Below are positions 23,576 to 34,141 of a stretch of DNA of 64,000 bases, piece by piece; positions within the stretch are counted from its first letter, which is position 1; each line of letters begins with the position of its first letter. The stretch is from Micromonospora sp. NBC_01740. GTDB taxonomy: Bacteria > Actinomycetota > Actinomycetes > Mycobacteriales > Micromonosporaceae. A program made the translations under genes and the position numbers. The stretch is from contig NZ_CP109150.1 in the NCBI RefSeq assembly GCF_035920365.1, forward strand, positions 6,386,001-6,450,000, written 5' to 3'. The notes under the pieces were generated by a model that was not told where the DNA came from, ran no database searches, and worked only from the letters and a program-made list of their open reading frames with translations.

Positions 23576-26500
23576 TCAGAGCTGGCTGTCGATGAAATTG
23601 AAGAGATCCTCGTCAGAGGCCGTGCCCAGGCGGGCCGACGTCAGTACCGGCGCCAGGGCCGGGGTGTCCGGTTGTTGGTCGCGCCCGCCGTCGAACCGGT
23701 GCAGCGCGGCCCGCAGCACGGCCGTCACCCGGTCCTGTTCGTCCGGGTCGGCGTCGGCCAGGCGGGCGGTGACCCGGTCCAGCGCCTCGCGCAGCAGCTC
23801 GTCGGCGGCCGGCGGGGCGGGCATCAGCTCGCGCAGGATCCAGTCGGCCACGTCCTCGGTGGTCGGCTCGTTGAAGACCAGCGTCGCGGGCAGCGGCAGA
23901 CCGGTGTCGGCCGCGAGCCGGTCGCGCAGGTCCATCGAGGACAGCGAGTCCAGTCCGAGTTCGGTGAACGGCCGGTCGGCCTCGACGGTGTCCTGCGGGC
24001 CGTAGGCCAGCACCAGCGCCACGGTCCGCCCGACCAGGTCCAGCACCAGTTGGCGGCCCTCGGTGTGGTCCAGCCCCGCCAGCTGGTCGGCCAGCCTGGC
24101 GGCGGCCGCCGGGCCGGTGGCGCCGGGCACGACACCGGCGGCACCCGCCAGCACGGTGCCGGCCGGGCTGGCGGGCGCCGCCCGGCGGCCGGCACCCAGT
24201 AGTTGCCGCAGGATCGCCGGTGACTCGCCACCTGCGTCCAGCCGGGCCCGCAGGCCGGCCGGCTCCCAGCGGGCGGCGACCACCAGCGGGTCGCCCTGCC
24301 CGGCGTCGCGCAGCGCGGCGTCGAACAGTTCCAGTCCCTGCCGCTGGCTCAGGCCGGCCAGACCCGCGCGGGCGAGCCGGGCCTCGTCGGCGGCCGAGAG
24401 ACCCTCCGTCATCTGCGTCCGGACCCCCCACAGGCCCCAGGCGATCGAGGTACCCGGCAGGCCGAGGTCGCGCCGGTGACCGGCCAGGGCGTCGAGGAAG
24501 GCGTTGGCCGCGGCGTAGTTGGCCTGTCCGGCGTTGCCCAGCAGGCCGGCCACCGAGGAGAAGAGCACGAACATCCGTACCGGCAGCTCGGCGGTCAGCT
24601 CGTGCAGCAGCCAGCCGGCGTCGAGTTTCGGGCGGAGCACCCGGTCCAGCGCAGACGCGTCGAGCCGGTCCACCGTGGCGTCACCGAGCACCCCGGCCGC
24701 GTGCACCACGCCGACCAGCGGTCGCCGCGGCGGGATCGTGGCCAGCAGCCCGGTCAACGCCGCCCGGTCGGCCACGTCACAGGCCGCCACCCGGACCGAC
24801 GCACCGAGCCCGGTCAGCCGCCGTACCAGCTCGGCGACGCCGTCGGCGCTCTCGCCCCGACGGGAGGTCAGCAGCAGGTCGCGCACGCCGTGCCGCTCGA
24901 CCAGTCGGGCCGCGGCGAGCGCGCCCAGGCCGCTGGTGCCCCCGGTGACCAGGACCGTGCCCGAGCCGAGGTCCACCAGCGGGCCGGGCCGGGACTCCCG
25001 GCGGGCGAGCCGGGGCACCAGCAGCGCGCCGTCGGCCACGGCGAACTGCGGTTCACCGGCGTCCAACGCGGCGGCCAGCCGCTGCCACCGGCCGGCGGAG
25101 TCGCCACCGCCGGGCAGGTCGGCCAGCACGAACCGGCCGGGGTGCTCGACCTGCGCGGTCCGTACCAGCCCCCACACCGCGGCCGTGCCCACCGACCGGT
25201 GCCCGGCCAGGAGGACCAGCCGGGCGCCGGTGAACCGGGCCTCGCCCAGCCACTGGCGCAGCAGCCCGAGGACGTGGTGCAGGTGGGTCCGGGCCCGGCC
25301 CGCCGGTTCGAGGTCGTCCTCGTCGGGCAGCGGCACCAGCACGACCGGCGGCACCGTACCGGCGTCCGGCCCGGCCAGCGCGGCGAGGTCGTGGTGCCGA
25401 GAGACGGTCACCCCGGCGGCGTCCAGCTCGGCGCGGATCGCGTCGGCCGCTCCGGTGTCGCCGAGCACCGCCCAGCTCCGGCCGGCGAGCTGCGCCTGCG
25501 GCGTACCGGCGGGGACCCAGCGCAGGTCGTGCAGGCCCGGCCCGGAGGCGCCCGGTGCGGTCAGCTCGGTGCCCGGCGGCACACTGCGCATGCTGAGCGC
25601 GGCCACCGCACCGATCCGCTGGCCGGTGCCGTCGTGGAGGGTCAGCGCGACGGCGCCGTCCGCGCCGGGGCTCAGCCGGACCCGCAGCCGGTCGGCGCCG
25701 GCCCCGGTGACCCGCACGTCGGAGAAGACGAACGGCAGCCGGAGTCCGCCGTCGCCGGCCCCGGTGTCGAGCACCAGCGGGTGCAGGGCGGCGTCCAGCA
25801 GGGCCGGGTGGATGCGGTAGTCACGCGCGCCGCCGACATCGGGCAACCGCACCTCGGCGTACCGGTCAGCGCCGCACCGCCAGGCGGCGACCAGTCCCCG
25901 GAACGCCGGGCCGTACTGGTAACCGGCCGCGGCCAGGTCGGCGTACGCGGTGGCCAGATCGATCGGCTCGGCACCGGCCGGCGGCCAGACGGTGAGCGGT
26001 TCGGACGTCGGGTCGGCGGTCGCGGGGGCCACCGACCCGCTGGCGTGCCGGGTCCACTCGGCCTCGGCCTCACCGACCGGCCGGGAGTGGATGCTGAGCG
26101 TACGGCGACCGTCCGCCTCGGCCTCGCCGAGGCAGATCTGCAGCTCCGCGGCTGCCGCCTCGGCCAGCACCAGCGGGGCGTGCAGGGTCAGCTCGGCGAG
26201 CCGGTCGGCGCCGACCGCGGCGGCGGCGGCGAGCCCGAACTCCACGAAGGCGGTACCGGGCAGCAGCACCCGCCCGGCGATCATGTGGTCGACCAGCCAG
26301 GGCGTGTCGGTGTCGGACAGCCGCCCACCGAGCAGCAGCCCGCCGTTCTCGGCCACCGGCACCGCCGAGCGGAGCAGCGGGTGCCGGACCGTCTCGGTGG
26401 CCGGCTGGGGCGCGTCGGAGAGCCAGTAGCGCCGGCGCTCGAAGGGGTAGCTCGGCAGCTCGGGACGATGCGTCGGAAGACCGAGCAGCCGCGCCCAGCC

Positions 26501-29500
26501 GACCGGCTCGCCATCGACCCAGGCCCGGGCGGCGGCGCTGAGGGCGTCGGAACCGGCCCCGTCGACGCCCGGCTCGGCCTCGGCTGGCTGGCCGTCCGCC
26601 GCGACCGGCCCGGGACGGTTCGTGGCGACGCCGGTCAGCACCGCCGGGTTCGGCGTACCGGCGGCGAGATCGGCCAGTGCGGCGCACAGTCCAGGCCGGT
26701 CGGCGCCGAACACGACCGCCCGGTGCGGGAAGGCGACGCGGCCGGCCAGTACGGCGGCGGCGGCACCGAGATCCGCGTCCGGGGCGTCCGTGGCGTACCC
26801 GCGCAGCAGCTCGGCCAGCGCGCGCAGCGAGTCACCGGTCCGCGCGGAGAGCACCCAGGGCAGCGGGTCGCCGGTCGCCGGCCCGGCCTCGTCCGGGTGC
26901 TCGGCCGGCTCGGCCGACTCCAGGATGAGATGCGCGTTGGTACCGCTGATGCCAAAGCTCGACACCGAGGCGCGCCGCGGCCGCCCCGTCGCCGGCCAGA
27001 GTCGCTGCTCGGTCAGCAGCCTGACCCCGGCGGAGTCCCAGTCGACCTTGGTGGTCGGCTCCTCGCAGTGCAGCGAGCGGGGCAGTACGCCGTACCGCAT
27101 CGCCTGCACCATCTTGATCACACCGGCCACCCCGGCGGCGGCCTGGGTGTGCCCGATGTTCGACTTCACCGAGCCGAGCCAGACCGGCGGCTGCCCGGTC
27201 CGGTTCTCGCCGTACGTCGCCTGGATCGCGTGCGCCTCGATCGGGTCGCCCAGCACGGTGCCGGTGCCGTGCGCCTCGACGACGTCCACGTCCTGGGCGC
27301 CGAGTCCGGCGTCGGCCAGTGCCAGCCGGATGACCTGTTCCTGGGCCAGGCCGTTCGGCGCGGTCAGCCCGTTGCTGGCGCCGTCCTGGTTGACCGCGCC
27401 ACCGCGCAGCACCGCGAGCACCGGGTGCCCGTTGCGGCGCGCGTCGTCGAGCCGTTCCAGCAGCAGCACCCCGGCGCCCTCGGCGAAGGCGGTCCCGTCG
27501 GCCGAGGCGGCGAACGCCTTGGCCCGGCCGTCCACGGCCAGCCCGTTCTGCCGACTGAACTCCACCAGGTTGCCCGGGTTGGCCATCAGGGTCACCCCGC
27601 CGGCCAGGGCGAGCGGGCAGTCGCCGCGACGCAACGCCTCGAGCGCGAGCTGGATGGCGACCAGTGACGAGGAGCAGGCGGTGTCGACGGTGACCGCTGG
27701 GCCCTGGAAACCGTAGGTGTAGGCGATCCGGCCGGAAGCCACGCTCAGCGCGGTCCCGGTGAGCAGGTGCCCCTCGGCGGCCCCGGTCTGCAGGTGCAGC
27801 CGGGGACCGTAGTCGGTGGCCATCGCACCGACGTACACCCCGGTCGCCGAGCCGGCGAGGTCGGCCGGGTCGATGCCGGCCCGCTCGAACGCCTCCCAGG
27901 CCACCTCGAGCAGCAGCCGCTGCTGGGGGTCCATGGCCAGCGCTTCGCGGGGGCTGACACCGAAGAACGCCGCGTCGAAGAGGTCCGCGTCGTGCAGGAA
28001 GCCGCCGTACCGGGTGGCGCAGGTGCCGGGCCGCCCCGGGCCGGCGCCGTAGAGGGTGTCCAGGTCCCAACCCCGGTTGGTGGGCAGCGCGGAGATCGCG
28101 TCGGTGCCGGTCGAGATCAGCCGCCACAGCTCTTCGGGGGAGTTGACCCCACCGGGGTAGCGGCAGCCCATGGCCACGACGGCGATCGGTTCGCTGTCCC
28201 GGCCGGCGCGGTGGCCGGCGTCGACCTGAGCTCCGCCGGTGCCCGCCGGGGGCTGGCCCAGCGCGGCGTGCAGGTGTTCGGCGAGCCGGTTCGGGGTGGG
28301 GTGGTCGAAGACGACGGTGGTGTGCAGGCGCAGCCCGGTCGCGGCGCGCAGCCGGTGCCGCAGCTCGACCGTGCTCACCGAGTCGAAGCCCAGCTCCTTG
28401 AAGGTGCGTACCGGGTCGAGTTCGGCGGCGTCACGATGTCCGAGGACGGCCGCCGCCGTCGCCAGTACCAGGTCACGCAGTTCCCGCCGGGACGCCGCGG
28501 GTGGTGCTGTCCCGGCCGGCGCGGCGGTCTGCGGCACCGCCGTGGCGACGTCCTGCCCATTCGGGCGCGCGGCGTCGCCGAGCCAGTACCGCTCCCGCTG
28601 GAACGGGTACGTCGGCAGGTCGACCGGCCGGGCGTCGGGCCGGACGCAGTACGCGTCCCAGTCGACATCGGCCCCACCGACGTACGCCTGGGCCAGCGCG
28701 TGCCGCAGTCGGGCCTGGCCGCCGTCGTCGCGGCGCAGGGTGCCCACGGCCAGCGCGTCGGACTCCAGTTCCTCGGCGGTCTCCTCGATGCTGGCGGTGA
28801 GCACCGGGTGCGGGCTGCATTCGATGAACAGCGCGCCGCCGAGGCGCAGCGCGGTCCTGGTCGCCTGGTCGAACCGGACCGGCTGGCGCAGGCTGCGGAA
28901 CCAGTAGTCGGCGTCGAGCTCGGCGGTGTCGATCGGCTCGCCGGTCACGGTGGAGACGAACGGGACGGTGGTGGAACGCGGCCGGATCGGGGCCAACGCC
29001 TCGACGATCTCGTCGCGCAGACCGTCGACCGCGGGCGAGTGCGAGGCGTAGTCCACCGGCACGTCTTTGGTCCGGTGCCCGTCCGCCTCGATCGCCTCGC
29101 GCAGCCGCCCGATCTGTCGCAGGTCGCCGGAGACGACCGCCGAGCGCGGCCCGTTCACCGCCGCCAGGCTCACCCCGGTGGTGGCCCGCAGCCGCTCGAC
29201 GAGCAGGTCGACCGGGGAGCCGATCCAGGCCATTCCGCCGCCGCCGGAGACCGCGGCGATGGCCCGGCTGCGCAGCGCGACCACCCGCGCCCCGTCGGCC
29301 AGCGACAGCGCGCCGACCACGGTCGCGGCCGCGATCTCGCCCTGCGAGTGGCCGACGACCAGGTCCGGCTCGACCCCGTGCGAGCGCCAGAGCTCGGCCA
29401 GCGAGACCAGCACCGCCCAGAGCGCGGGCTGCACCACGTCGACCCGGTCCAGACTCGGCGCGCCGGGCACCTCGCGCAGCACGTCGAGCAGCGGGTAGTC

Positions 29501-31210
29501 GACGTACGGCGCGAGCGCCTGCGCGCAGGCGGTGAGCCGGTCGGCGAAGACCGGCGAGTGGGCGAGCAGTTCGCGGGCCATCGCCGGCCACTGCGAGCCC
29601 TGGCCGGGGAAGACGAACACCCGCCGGCCGGTGGCCACCCGGCCGGCGACGACGGCGTCGGCAGGGCGGCCGGTGGCGAGCGCGTCGAGGCCGGCGAGCA
29701 GCTCGTGCCGGTCGGCGCCGAGCACGACCGCCCGGTGCTCGAACCGCTCCCGGGTGCGGGCCAGCGAGTACGCGACGTCAGCCGGCTCGACCGACGGGTC
29801 GGCGGTGACGTGGCCGGACAACGCGGCGGCCTGGGCGCGCAGCGCCGGTGCGGTACGGGCCGACAGCAACCACGGCGCGTCGGCGCTCGGGGCGCGGTCC
29901 CGGTGCACCGCGCGGCGGGGCGGCGCCTCGGCCAGCAGCAGGTGGCAGTTGGTGCCGCCCATTCCGAAGGAGCTGACCCCGGCGACCAGCGGCCGGTCGG
30001 CGGCGGGCCAGTCGCGTTCGGCGCAGACCACCCGCAGGTTGAGCTCGTCGAGCTTGATCAGCGGGTGCGGGGCCTCGAAGTTGAGGCTGGGCACCAGTCG
30101 TCGGTGGCTGATGGCGAGGATGGTCTTGAGCAGGCCGGCGATGCCGGCGGCGCCTTCCAGGTGACCGATGTTGGTCTTGACCGAGCCGACCAGCAGCGGT
30201 CGGCCGGCCGGCCGGCCGGCGGCGAGCGCGGCGGACAGGGCCGCCGCCTCGATCGGGTCGCCAACCGGGGTGCCGGTGCCGTGCAGCTCCACGTACTGCA
30301 CGTCGGCCGGGGCCACCCCAGCCCGGTGGCAGGCCAACCGGATCACCTCGGTCTGGGCGACCGGGTTCGGGACGGTCAGCCCGGCACCGCCGCCGTCGTT
30401 GTTGACCGCGCCGCCGAGGATCACGCAGTGCACCGGGTCGCCGTCGGCGAGCGCCGCGGAGAGCGCCTTGAGCACGACCAGCCCACCACCCTCGCCGCGG
30501 ACGTAGCCGTTCGCGCGGTGGTCGAAGGTGTAGCAACGGCCGTCCGGGGAGAGCGCGCCGAACCGGCCGATCACCGCGCTGGTCTCCGGCAGCAGGTTGA
30601 GGTTCACCCCGCCGGCGATCGCCACCGTCGCGCCGCCGCGGCGCAGCTCGTCGCAGGCCAACTGCACGGCGAGCAGCGACGACGACTGACCGGCGTCGAC
30701 GGTCAGGCTCGGCCCGCGCAGTCCGAACAGGTAGGACAGTCGGTTCGCGATCAGGCCACGCTGGGTGCCGGTGAGGGTGTGCGGGCCGAGGGTACGGGCA
30801 CCGAGCCGGTCGTGCAGGTTCGCGTAGTCCGCCGCGATGGCACCGACGAAGACTCCGACGGCGGCGTCGCGCAGCACGCTCGGCGCGATCCGGGCGTGTT
30901 CCAGCGCCTCCCAGCACAGTTCGAGCATCAGGCGCTGCTGCGGGTCCATCGCCGTCGCCTCGTGCGGCGAGATGCCGAAGAAGCTGGCGTCGAACCGGTC
31001 GACCTCGTCGAGGAAGCCACCGCGGCGGAACTCGGACTGCTCGGCCCAGCGGTGCGCCGGAGCGTCGGCGACGGCGTCCCCGCCGGCACGCAGCAGCTGC
31101 CAGAACTGGTCGGCGTCGGCGGCGCGAGGCAGCCGGCAGGACATACCGATGACGGCCACCGGCTCCATGGCCGCAGATCCGCTGACCGAGGAAGACATCC
31201 GCTCACCCAC
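23576..31210 (-). CDS. PKS with loading module (KSQ-AT-ACP) and AT-less module 1 (KS-DH-KR-ACP)
   Basis: 2544 residues. The first KS has DAGQSSS where DTACSSS is usual, with Gln about 175 (codon 30686-30688) and His 310/350 kept. This is a KSQ decarboxylase. Its AT has GHSQGE (Ser about 622) and YASH (about 721), so methylmalonyl-CoA and a propionyl starter are predicted. ACP Ser about 944. Module 1 has KS (Cys about 1179) and then KS-AT and post-AT linkers joined with no AT between about 1530 and 1555. DH (His about 1642, Asp about 1806), KR ([11 protein letters not shown], Tyr about 2232) and ACP (Ser about 2422) follow. No N-terminal docking helix, as expected for the first protein. The tail [12 protein letters not shown] should dock to the next PKS. 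An ATG 12 nt inside the GTG start is equally plausible. Confidence 0.95.
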   Translation of the reverse strand: MGERMSSSVSGSAAMEPVAVIGMSCRLPRAADADQFWQLLRAGGDAVADAPAHRWAEQSEFRRGGFLDEVDRFDASFFGISPHEATAMDPQQRLMLELCWEALEHARIAPSVLRDAAVGVFVGAIAADYANLHDRLGARTLGPHTLTGTQRGLIANRLSYLFGLRGPSLTVDAGQSSSLLAVQLACDELRRGGATVAIAGGVNLNLLPETSAVIGRFGALSPDGRCYTFDHRANGYVRGEGGGLVVLKALSAALADGDPVHCVILGGAVNNDGGGAGLTVPNPVAQTEVIRLACHRAGVAPADVQYVELHGTGTPVGDPIEAAALSAALAAGRPAGRPLLVGSVKTNIGHLEGAAGIAGLLKTILAISHRRLVPSLNFEAPHPLIKLDELNLRVVCAERDWPAADRPLVAGVSSFGMGGTNCHLLLAEAPPRRAVHRDRAPSADAPWLLSARTAPALRAQAAALSGHVTADPSVEPADVAYSLARTRERFEHRAVVLGADRHELLAGLDALATGRPADAVVAGRVATGRRVFVFPGQGSQWPAMARELLAHSPVFADRLTACAQALAPYVDYPLLDVLREVPGAPSLDRVDVVQPALWAVLVSLAELWRSHGVEPDLVVGHSQGEIAAATVVGALSLADGARVVALRSRAIAAVSGGGGMAWIGSPVDLLVERLRATTGVSLAAVNGPRSAVVSGDLRQIGRLREAIEADGHRTKDVPVDYASHSPAVDGLRDEIVEALAPIRPRSTTVPFVSTVTGEPIDTAELDADYWFRSLRQPVRFDQATRTALRLGGALFIECSPHPVLTASIEETAEELESDALAVGTLRRDDGGQARLRHALAQAYVGGADVDWDAYCVRPDARPVDLPTYPFQRERYWLGDAARPNGQDVATAVPQTAAPAGTAPPAASRRELRDLVLATAAAVLGHRDAAELDPVRTFKELGFDSVSTVELRHRLRAATGLRLHTTVVFDHPTPNRLAEHLHAALGQPPAGTGGAQVDAGHRAGRDSEPIAVVAMGCRYPGGVNSPEELWRLISTGTDAISALPTNRGWDLDTLYGAGPGRPGTCATRYGGFLHDADLFDAAFFGVSPREALAMDPQQRLLLEVAWEAFERAGIDPADLAGSATGVYVGAMATDYGPRLHLQTGAAEGHLLTGTALSVASGRIAYTYGFQGPAVTVDTACSSSLVAIQLALEALRRGDCPLALAGGVTLMANPGNLVEFSRQNGLAVDGRAKAFAASADGTAFAEGAGVLLLERLDDARRNGHPVLAVLRGGAVNQDGASNGLTAPNGLAQEQVIRLALADAGLGAQDVDVVEAHGTGTVLGDPIEAHAIQATYGENRTGQPPVWLGSVKSNIGHTQAAAGVAGVIKMVQAMRYGVLPRSLHCEEPTTKVDWDSAGVRLLTEQRLWPATGRPRRASVSSFGISGTNAHLILESAEPAEHPDEAGPATGDPLPWVLSARTGDSLRALAELLRGYATDAPDADLGAAAAVLAGRVAFPHRAVVFGADRPGLCAALADLAAGTPNPAVLTGVATNRPGPVAADGQPAEAEPGVDGAGSDALSAAARAWVDGEPVGWARLLGLPTHRPELPSYPFERRRYWLSDAPQPATETVRHPLLRSAVPVAENGGLLLGGRLSDTDTPWLVDHMIAGRVLLPGTAFVEFGLAAAAAVGADRLAELTLHAPLVLAEAAAAELQICLGEAEADGRRTLSIHSRPVGEAEAEWTRHASGSVAPATADPTSEPLTVWPPAGAEPIDLATAYADLAAAGYQYGPAFRGLVAAWRCGADRYAEVRLPDVGGARDYRIHPALLDAALHPLVLDTGAGDGGLRLPFVFSDVRVTGAGADRLRVRLSPGADGAVALTLHDGTGQRIGAVAALSMRSVPPGTELTAPGASGPGLHDLRWVPAGTPQAQLAGRSWAVLGDTGAADAIRAELDAAGVTVSRHHDLAALAGPDAGTVPPVVLVPLPDEDDLEPAGRARTHLHHVLGLLRQWLGEARFTGARLVLLAGHRSVGTAAVWGLVRTAQVEHPGRFVLADLPGGGDSAGRWQRLAAALDAGEPQFAVADGALLVPRLARRESRPGPLVDLGSGTVLVTGGTSGLGALAAARLVERHGVRDLLLTSRRGESADGVAELVRRLTGLGASVRVAACDVADRAALTGLLATIPPRRPLVGVVHAAGVLGDATVDRLDASALDRVLRPKLDAGWLLHELTAELPVRMFVLFSSVAGLLGNAGQANYAAANAFLDALAGHRRDLGLPGTSIAWGLWGVRTQMTEGLSAADEARLARAGLAGLSQRQGLELFDAALRDAGQGDPLVVAARWEPAGLRARLDAGGESPAILRQLLGAGRRAAPASPAGTVLAGAAGVVPGATGPAAAARLADQLAGLDHTEGRQLVLDLVGRTVALVLAYGPQDTVEADRPFTELGLDSLSSMDLRDRLAADTGLPLPATLVFNEPTTEDVADWILRELMPAPPAADELLREALDRVTARLADADPDEQDRVTAVLRAALHRFDGGRDQQPDTPALAPVLTSARLGTASDEDLFNFIDSQL

Positions 31211-31346
31211 CCGTCGCAGTGCATTCGTGGACAGCCACCGCCCCGGTTCGTTTCCGATTTACGGCCAGAAGGAACGCCGCACCGATCCGGTCATACCGAG
31301 GAGATGTTTCGCGCCGGCCGTTCTCCGACCTGGAAGACGCGCTTGA

Positions 31347-31375
31347 ATCGTCTGCTCCGCCGGCGTGGGCGTCAA
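31347..31375 (-). promoter_or_regulatory. Possible promoter for the PKS operon
   Basis: On the minus strand TTGACG (31370-31375), a 17-bp spacer and GACGAT (31347-31352) lie about 140 bp before the first PKS start. The -35 is good and the -10 is only a partial match to TANNNT. No SARP-type heptamer repeats were recognised nearby. Confidence 0.3.
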
Positions 31376-31557
31376 GGCTGGTACAGCCCTATTCCGAGTG
31401 GCAATTAAGCGACGGTAACAAGCTGCCAGAGTGCCGCTGTTGACCTGACCAAATGCCTTATGAGTAGGTCTTAACATGCGTATCGCACCGCCGATGGGAT
31501 GCCGCCGGCCGTAGTGGCCGGTCCGGTTCCCGGACACGGATCACCGCGGAGGAGGTG

Positions 31558-31605
31558 ATGAACATGCGCAGTGCCGGACACCGGTCGTTGGTCGTCTGCA
31601 CCTGA
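31558..31605 (+). CDS. Possible leader peptide upstream of condensation-domain gene
   Basis: A 15-codon open frame (MNMRSAGHRSLVVCT) begins directly after GGAGGAGGTG, the strongest ribosome-binding site in this divergent region, and stops at 31603-31605. The only larger plus-strand gene downstream is the condensation protein about 100 bp away. The stop overlaps the left arm of a stable hairpin, as in leader-peptide attenuators. Whether it is translated is unproven. Confidence 0.4.
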   Translation: MNMRSAGHRSLVVCT

Positions 31606-31633
31606 CGGTCGCCCAGCCTCGCCGGGTGACCGT
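31605..31633 (+). promoter_or_regulatory. Leader hairpin (possible attenuator)
   Basis: ACGGTCGCCCAG (31605-31616) and CCGGGTGACCGT (31622-31633) pair across a 5-nt loop, with one G-T wobble and one mismatch. The hairpin starts at the stop of the 15-codon reading frame and precedes the condensation gene's own ribosome-binding site by about 65 nt. Confidence 0.4.
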
Positions 31634-31708
31634 CGCACCTCGTCGCCGCGCCCGGCGAGGCCCGGGTTTCGACCGGGCGCGGCCACCCCCGACCTCGAAG
31701 GAGTCAGC

Positions 31709-33073
31709 GTGGCGATCGACGCTCCACTCACCTACGGACAGCTGTCGACCTGGCGGTCGATGGAGACGTTCGCCACCGACCGGTTGATGGAGGTCAACGT
31801 CCCGGCGACCTGGGACGTCCGGGGCCTCACCGCCGACACCGTGCTGGGCGCGCTGGGCGCGTTGGCGCGACGGCACGAGTCGCTACGGACCACCTATCAC
31901 GTCGTCGACGACCAGCCGGTGCAGCGGATCCACGACCAGCTGCCGCTGCGGATCGAGCAGGTCGACCACGCCGTACGCGACCCGGCGGACCCGGCCGCCA
32001 CCCTGCGCGCGCTGCACCAGGTGCCGTTCCCGGTGCTCGACGATCCCGGCTGGCACGGCCGGCTCGTCAGCGTGGCGGGGCAGCCGCAGTTCCTGGCCCT
32101 GTCGCTGTCGCACATGGTCGTCGACCTGTGGGCGATCCAGGAGCTGGAGCAGCAGTTCCGGGCCGTCGTGGCCGACCCCGGTGCCGGCTCGGCACCGGCG
32201 CCGCGCAGCCGTGAGCTGGCCCTGGCGCAGCGCAGCGATTCCTGGCAGTCCCGTCGCCGACGTGCCGAGACCTACTGGCAGCGGCTGCTGACCGACGGCC
32301 CCGTACGCAACCTGCCCGCACCGCCGACAGGCCGCGCGGCCGAGCGACGGATCCAGGCCACCCTCCGCTCACACCACCTCGCTGTGCTGGTGGCCCAGGC
32401 GGCGAAGGCGCACAGTGTCTCGCAGCAGAGCGTGGTGATGGCGGCGACCGCCGTCGCGCTCGCCCAGTTCGTCGACCGGGACCGGATCATGATGAGTCTG
32501 ATGTCGGCGAACCGGTTCGATCCCGAGTGGCAGCCGCTGATCGGCACCCTCAACCAACTGGTCCCGCTGGTCTGCCGGGTCGATCCGGACAGCACGCTGG
32601 CGCAGTACCTGAAGCGGACCCACTTCAACGCGATGCTGGCCTACCGCAGCGGCAGCTACGACGTGGACCGGGCCGAGGAACTGGCCAAGGAGATCGGCAG
32701 CCCGGACGGCACCCGGTTCACGCACGACTGCTGGTTCAACTACATCTCCGAGCCGCCGCGCGAGGTGCCGGACGACGCCCGCTCCGCCGGTACCGCCGAG
32801 TTGAGCTGGGACGTTCCGCCGCGAAATGCCGGGCATCCGTTCTACGCCCGGGTGCACGGCGACGGGCAGCAGTGGATCGGCGTCACCCTGCGGGTCGATC
32901 CCGACGTGCTCGGCGCGGACGCGGTCGTGCGGGCCCTGCGGGTGATCGCCGAGACCGTGCGGCGCTCGGTCACCGATCCACAGGCCCGCCTCGGCAGCCT
33001 CGATGACGCCGGCACCGTCGTACCGGAGCCGGCGCTCTTTCCCGGCCAGGGCCCGGCACCGGCCGGTCGCTGA
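31709..33073 (+). CDS. Stand-alone condensation-domain protein
   Basis: GTG 31709 is chosen because GAAGGAG lies just upstream. It gives 454 residues, the size of one NRPS condensation domain. The active-site motif reads SHMVVDLW (His about 135, Asp about 139) instead of HHxxxDG: the catalytic His and the Asp are kept, the first His is Ser and the Gly is Leu. The frame is otherwise intact and includes an N-terminal LTYGQLSTW that resembles the C1 motif. Free C proteins form amide or ester bonds between carrier-bound or free partners. Beside a free adenylation enzyme and a PKS that ends without a thioesterase, it may join an amino acid to the polyketide or release the chain. That role is inference. 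It is transcribed divergently from the PKS operon. Confidence 0.85.
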   Translation: MAIDAPLTYGQLSTWRSMETFATDRLMEVNVPATWDVRGLTADTVLGALGALARRHESLRTTYHVVDDQPVQRIHDQLPLRIEQVDHAVRDPADPAATLRALHQVPFPVLDDPGWHGRLVSVAGQPQFLALSLSHMVVDLWAIQELEQQFRAVVADPGAGSAPAPRSRELALAQRSDSWQSRRRRAETYWQRLLTDGPVRNLPAPPTGRAAERRIQATLRSHHLAVLVAQAAKAHSVSQQSVVMAATAVALAQFVDRDRIMMSLMSANRFDPEWQPLIGTLNQLVPLVCRVDPDSTLAQYLKRTHFNAMLAYRSGSYDVDRAEELAKEIGSPDGTRFTHDCWFNYISEPPREVPDDARSAGTAELSWDVPPRNAGHPFYARVHGDGQQWIGVTLRVDPDVLGADAVVRALRVIAETVRRSVTDPQARLGSLDDAGTVVPEPALFPGQGPAPAGR

Positions 33074-33109
33074 GCACCGGCGACCACTCCGGCGACGCCA
33101 CGTCGAGCA

Positions 33110-33150
33110 CGGCCGGACCGGTACCGCGACCCGCGGCGCCGGTCCGGCCG
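33110..33150. terminator. Hairpin between convergent genes
   Basis: CGGCCGGACCGG (33110-33121) and CCGGTCCGGCCG (33139-33150) form a perfect 12-bp stem with a 17-nt loop. It lies in the 86-bp gap between the convergent stops of the condensation gene and the transthyretin-like gene. Confidence 0.6.
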
Positions 33151-33159
33151 CCGGCACCG

Positions 33160-33495
33160 TCAGCCGCAGCCCCGATAGCTCAGGTACGAGTTCGAGGTGA
33201 CCATCAGCGGCAGGTGCAGGTCGGCGTCCGGGTCCGCGACGCGGAACTCCACCACCGCTCTCGGGTGCAGCGGTACGGCGCCGAGGATCGAGTAGTAGCC
33301 GTCCAGGTCGACCGCCAGCTGGTAGATGCCGGCGTCGATGGTCGGCTCGGTCCAGATGGCAAGCCGACCATCGGTTCCGGTGCGGCCGCTGGCCAGCTCC
33401 CGCCACCGCAGCCCGACCTGCCGGGTGAGCACGACGCCCACGTCTGCGGCGGCCATGCCGAACGAGCAGTCGACGACCTCGACGGAGAGCACCAT
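33160..33495 (-). CDS. Transthyretin/5-hydroxyisourate hydrolase-like protein
   Basis: 111 residues, the size of a single transthyretin-fold unit. The C terminus SYLSYRGCG corresponds to the HIUase signature YSTYRGS, and LHLPLMVT matches the HxPLLxS strand with its His (about 93). The TDGRLA block keeps the conserved Arg (about 44). The N-terminal signature LSTHVLD is here LSVEVVD, so the first catalytic His is Glu. Ordinary HIUases belong to purine breakdown; no other urate gene is nearby, and this one sits inside a polyketide cluster. AGAGG precedes the ATG. A recruited or non-catalytic role is likely; a fold-only relative is the alternative. Confidence 0.7.
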   Translation of the reverse strand: MVLSVEVVDCSFGMAAADVGVVLTRQVGLRWRELASGRTGTDGRLAIWTEPTIDAGIYQLAVDLDGYYSILGAVPLHPRAVVEFRVADPDADLHLPLMVTSNSYLSYRGCG

Positions 33496-33855
33496 GAGCT
33501 AGACCACCTCTCGTTGCCGGCAGCCGGTCCGGCTGCCGGTCGGCCGCCGGTGGCGTCCGCAGGGACGATGGTCGGTTACGCCGATATCGTTCGCTCATCG
33601 ATTTGTTATCGATACCCGGGTGGACGACAAGAACTGGCCGTTCGTTGTCCCTCATGGAATGTTGGGTTGGTCGTCTGGACGGCGCCAAACCTCAGCCAGT
33701 GGCGTCACCTGGTGGGCTATGGCACCAACGCGGTCGGCGATACCGGACCGAAAACCAGCCTTTAGCGAGACCATAGCCAGCTTTTCTAGCGTCTGAGCCA
33801 ATCCAGTTCGAGCCGTCGTAGGCAACGCCGGCTATCGCACAGAGAGTTGGTACCC
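33496..33855. other. Intergenic region with AT-richer stretch
   Basis: No gene seen. The stretch is divergent promoter space between the transthyretin-like gene (minus) and the secreted-peptide gene (plus) and is clearly richer in A+T than its surroundings after 33570. Confidence 0.6.
33597..33613. promoter_or_regulatory. Possible operator, ATCGAT inverted pair
   Basis: Two ATCGAT hexamers (33597-33602 and 33608-33613) are separated by TTGTT in the divergent intergenic region. They stand out in GC-rich sequence and could bind a dimeric regulator. Confidence 0.3.
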
Positions 33856-34089
33856 ATGGCGTTCAACGTTTCCCGAAGGTTCCTTGCCGGCGTCGTGCTC
33901 CTCGGCGCCGTGGCGGCCGGACCGGTGGCATACGTCGGCTTGTCCTGGGCCGCTCCGATCACCTCGGCCGATCCCGGCCACGGTCACGTGCCCGCCCCGT
34001 CGGCACCTCCCACGGCACCCCTGGAGCCAGCGCCCACGGCATCTCCCACCCCGCCCGCGGATCCGCAGCGCAACACGATCTGGGGCTGA
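33856..34089 (+). CDS. Small secreted or membrane-anchored peptide
   Basis: 77 residues from ATG 33856. The N terminus has two Arg and then a hydrophobic run, RRFLAGVVLLGAVAAGPVA, with AP/SA-type cleavage options shortly after. The rest is a Pro/Ala/Thr-rich tail ending DPQRNTIWG. No lipobox Cys, no enzyme motif. Family not recognised. It lies next to, and convergent with, the AfsR-type regulator. An upstream in-frame TTG (33847) would add three residues. No strong ribosome-binding site is seen. Confidence 0.5.
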   Translation: MAFNVSRRFLAGVVLLGAVAAGPVAYVGLSWAAPITSADPGHGHVPAPSAPPTAPLEPAPTASPTPPADPQRNTIWG

Positions 34090-34098
34090 GACCGGATG

Positions 34099-34128
34099 GC
34101 CGGGACGGTCAGGTACGACCATCCCGGC
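34099..34128. terminator. Hairpin between convergent genes
   Basis: GCCGGGACGGTC (34099-34110) and GACCATCCCGGC (34117-34128) pair with one mismatch around a 6-nt loop, in the 52-bp gap between the secreted-peptide gene and the regulator gene. Confidence 0.6.
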
Positions 34129-34141
34129 GCGGCGGCGGCTC

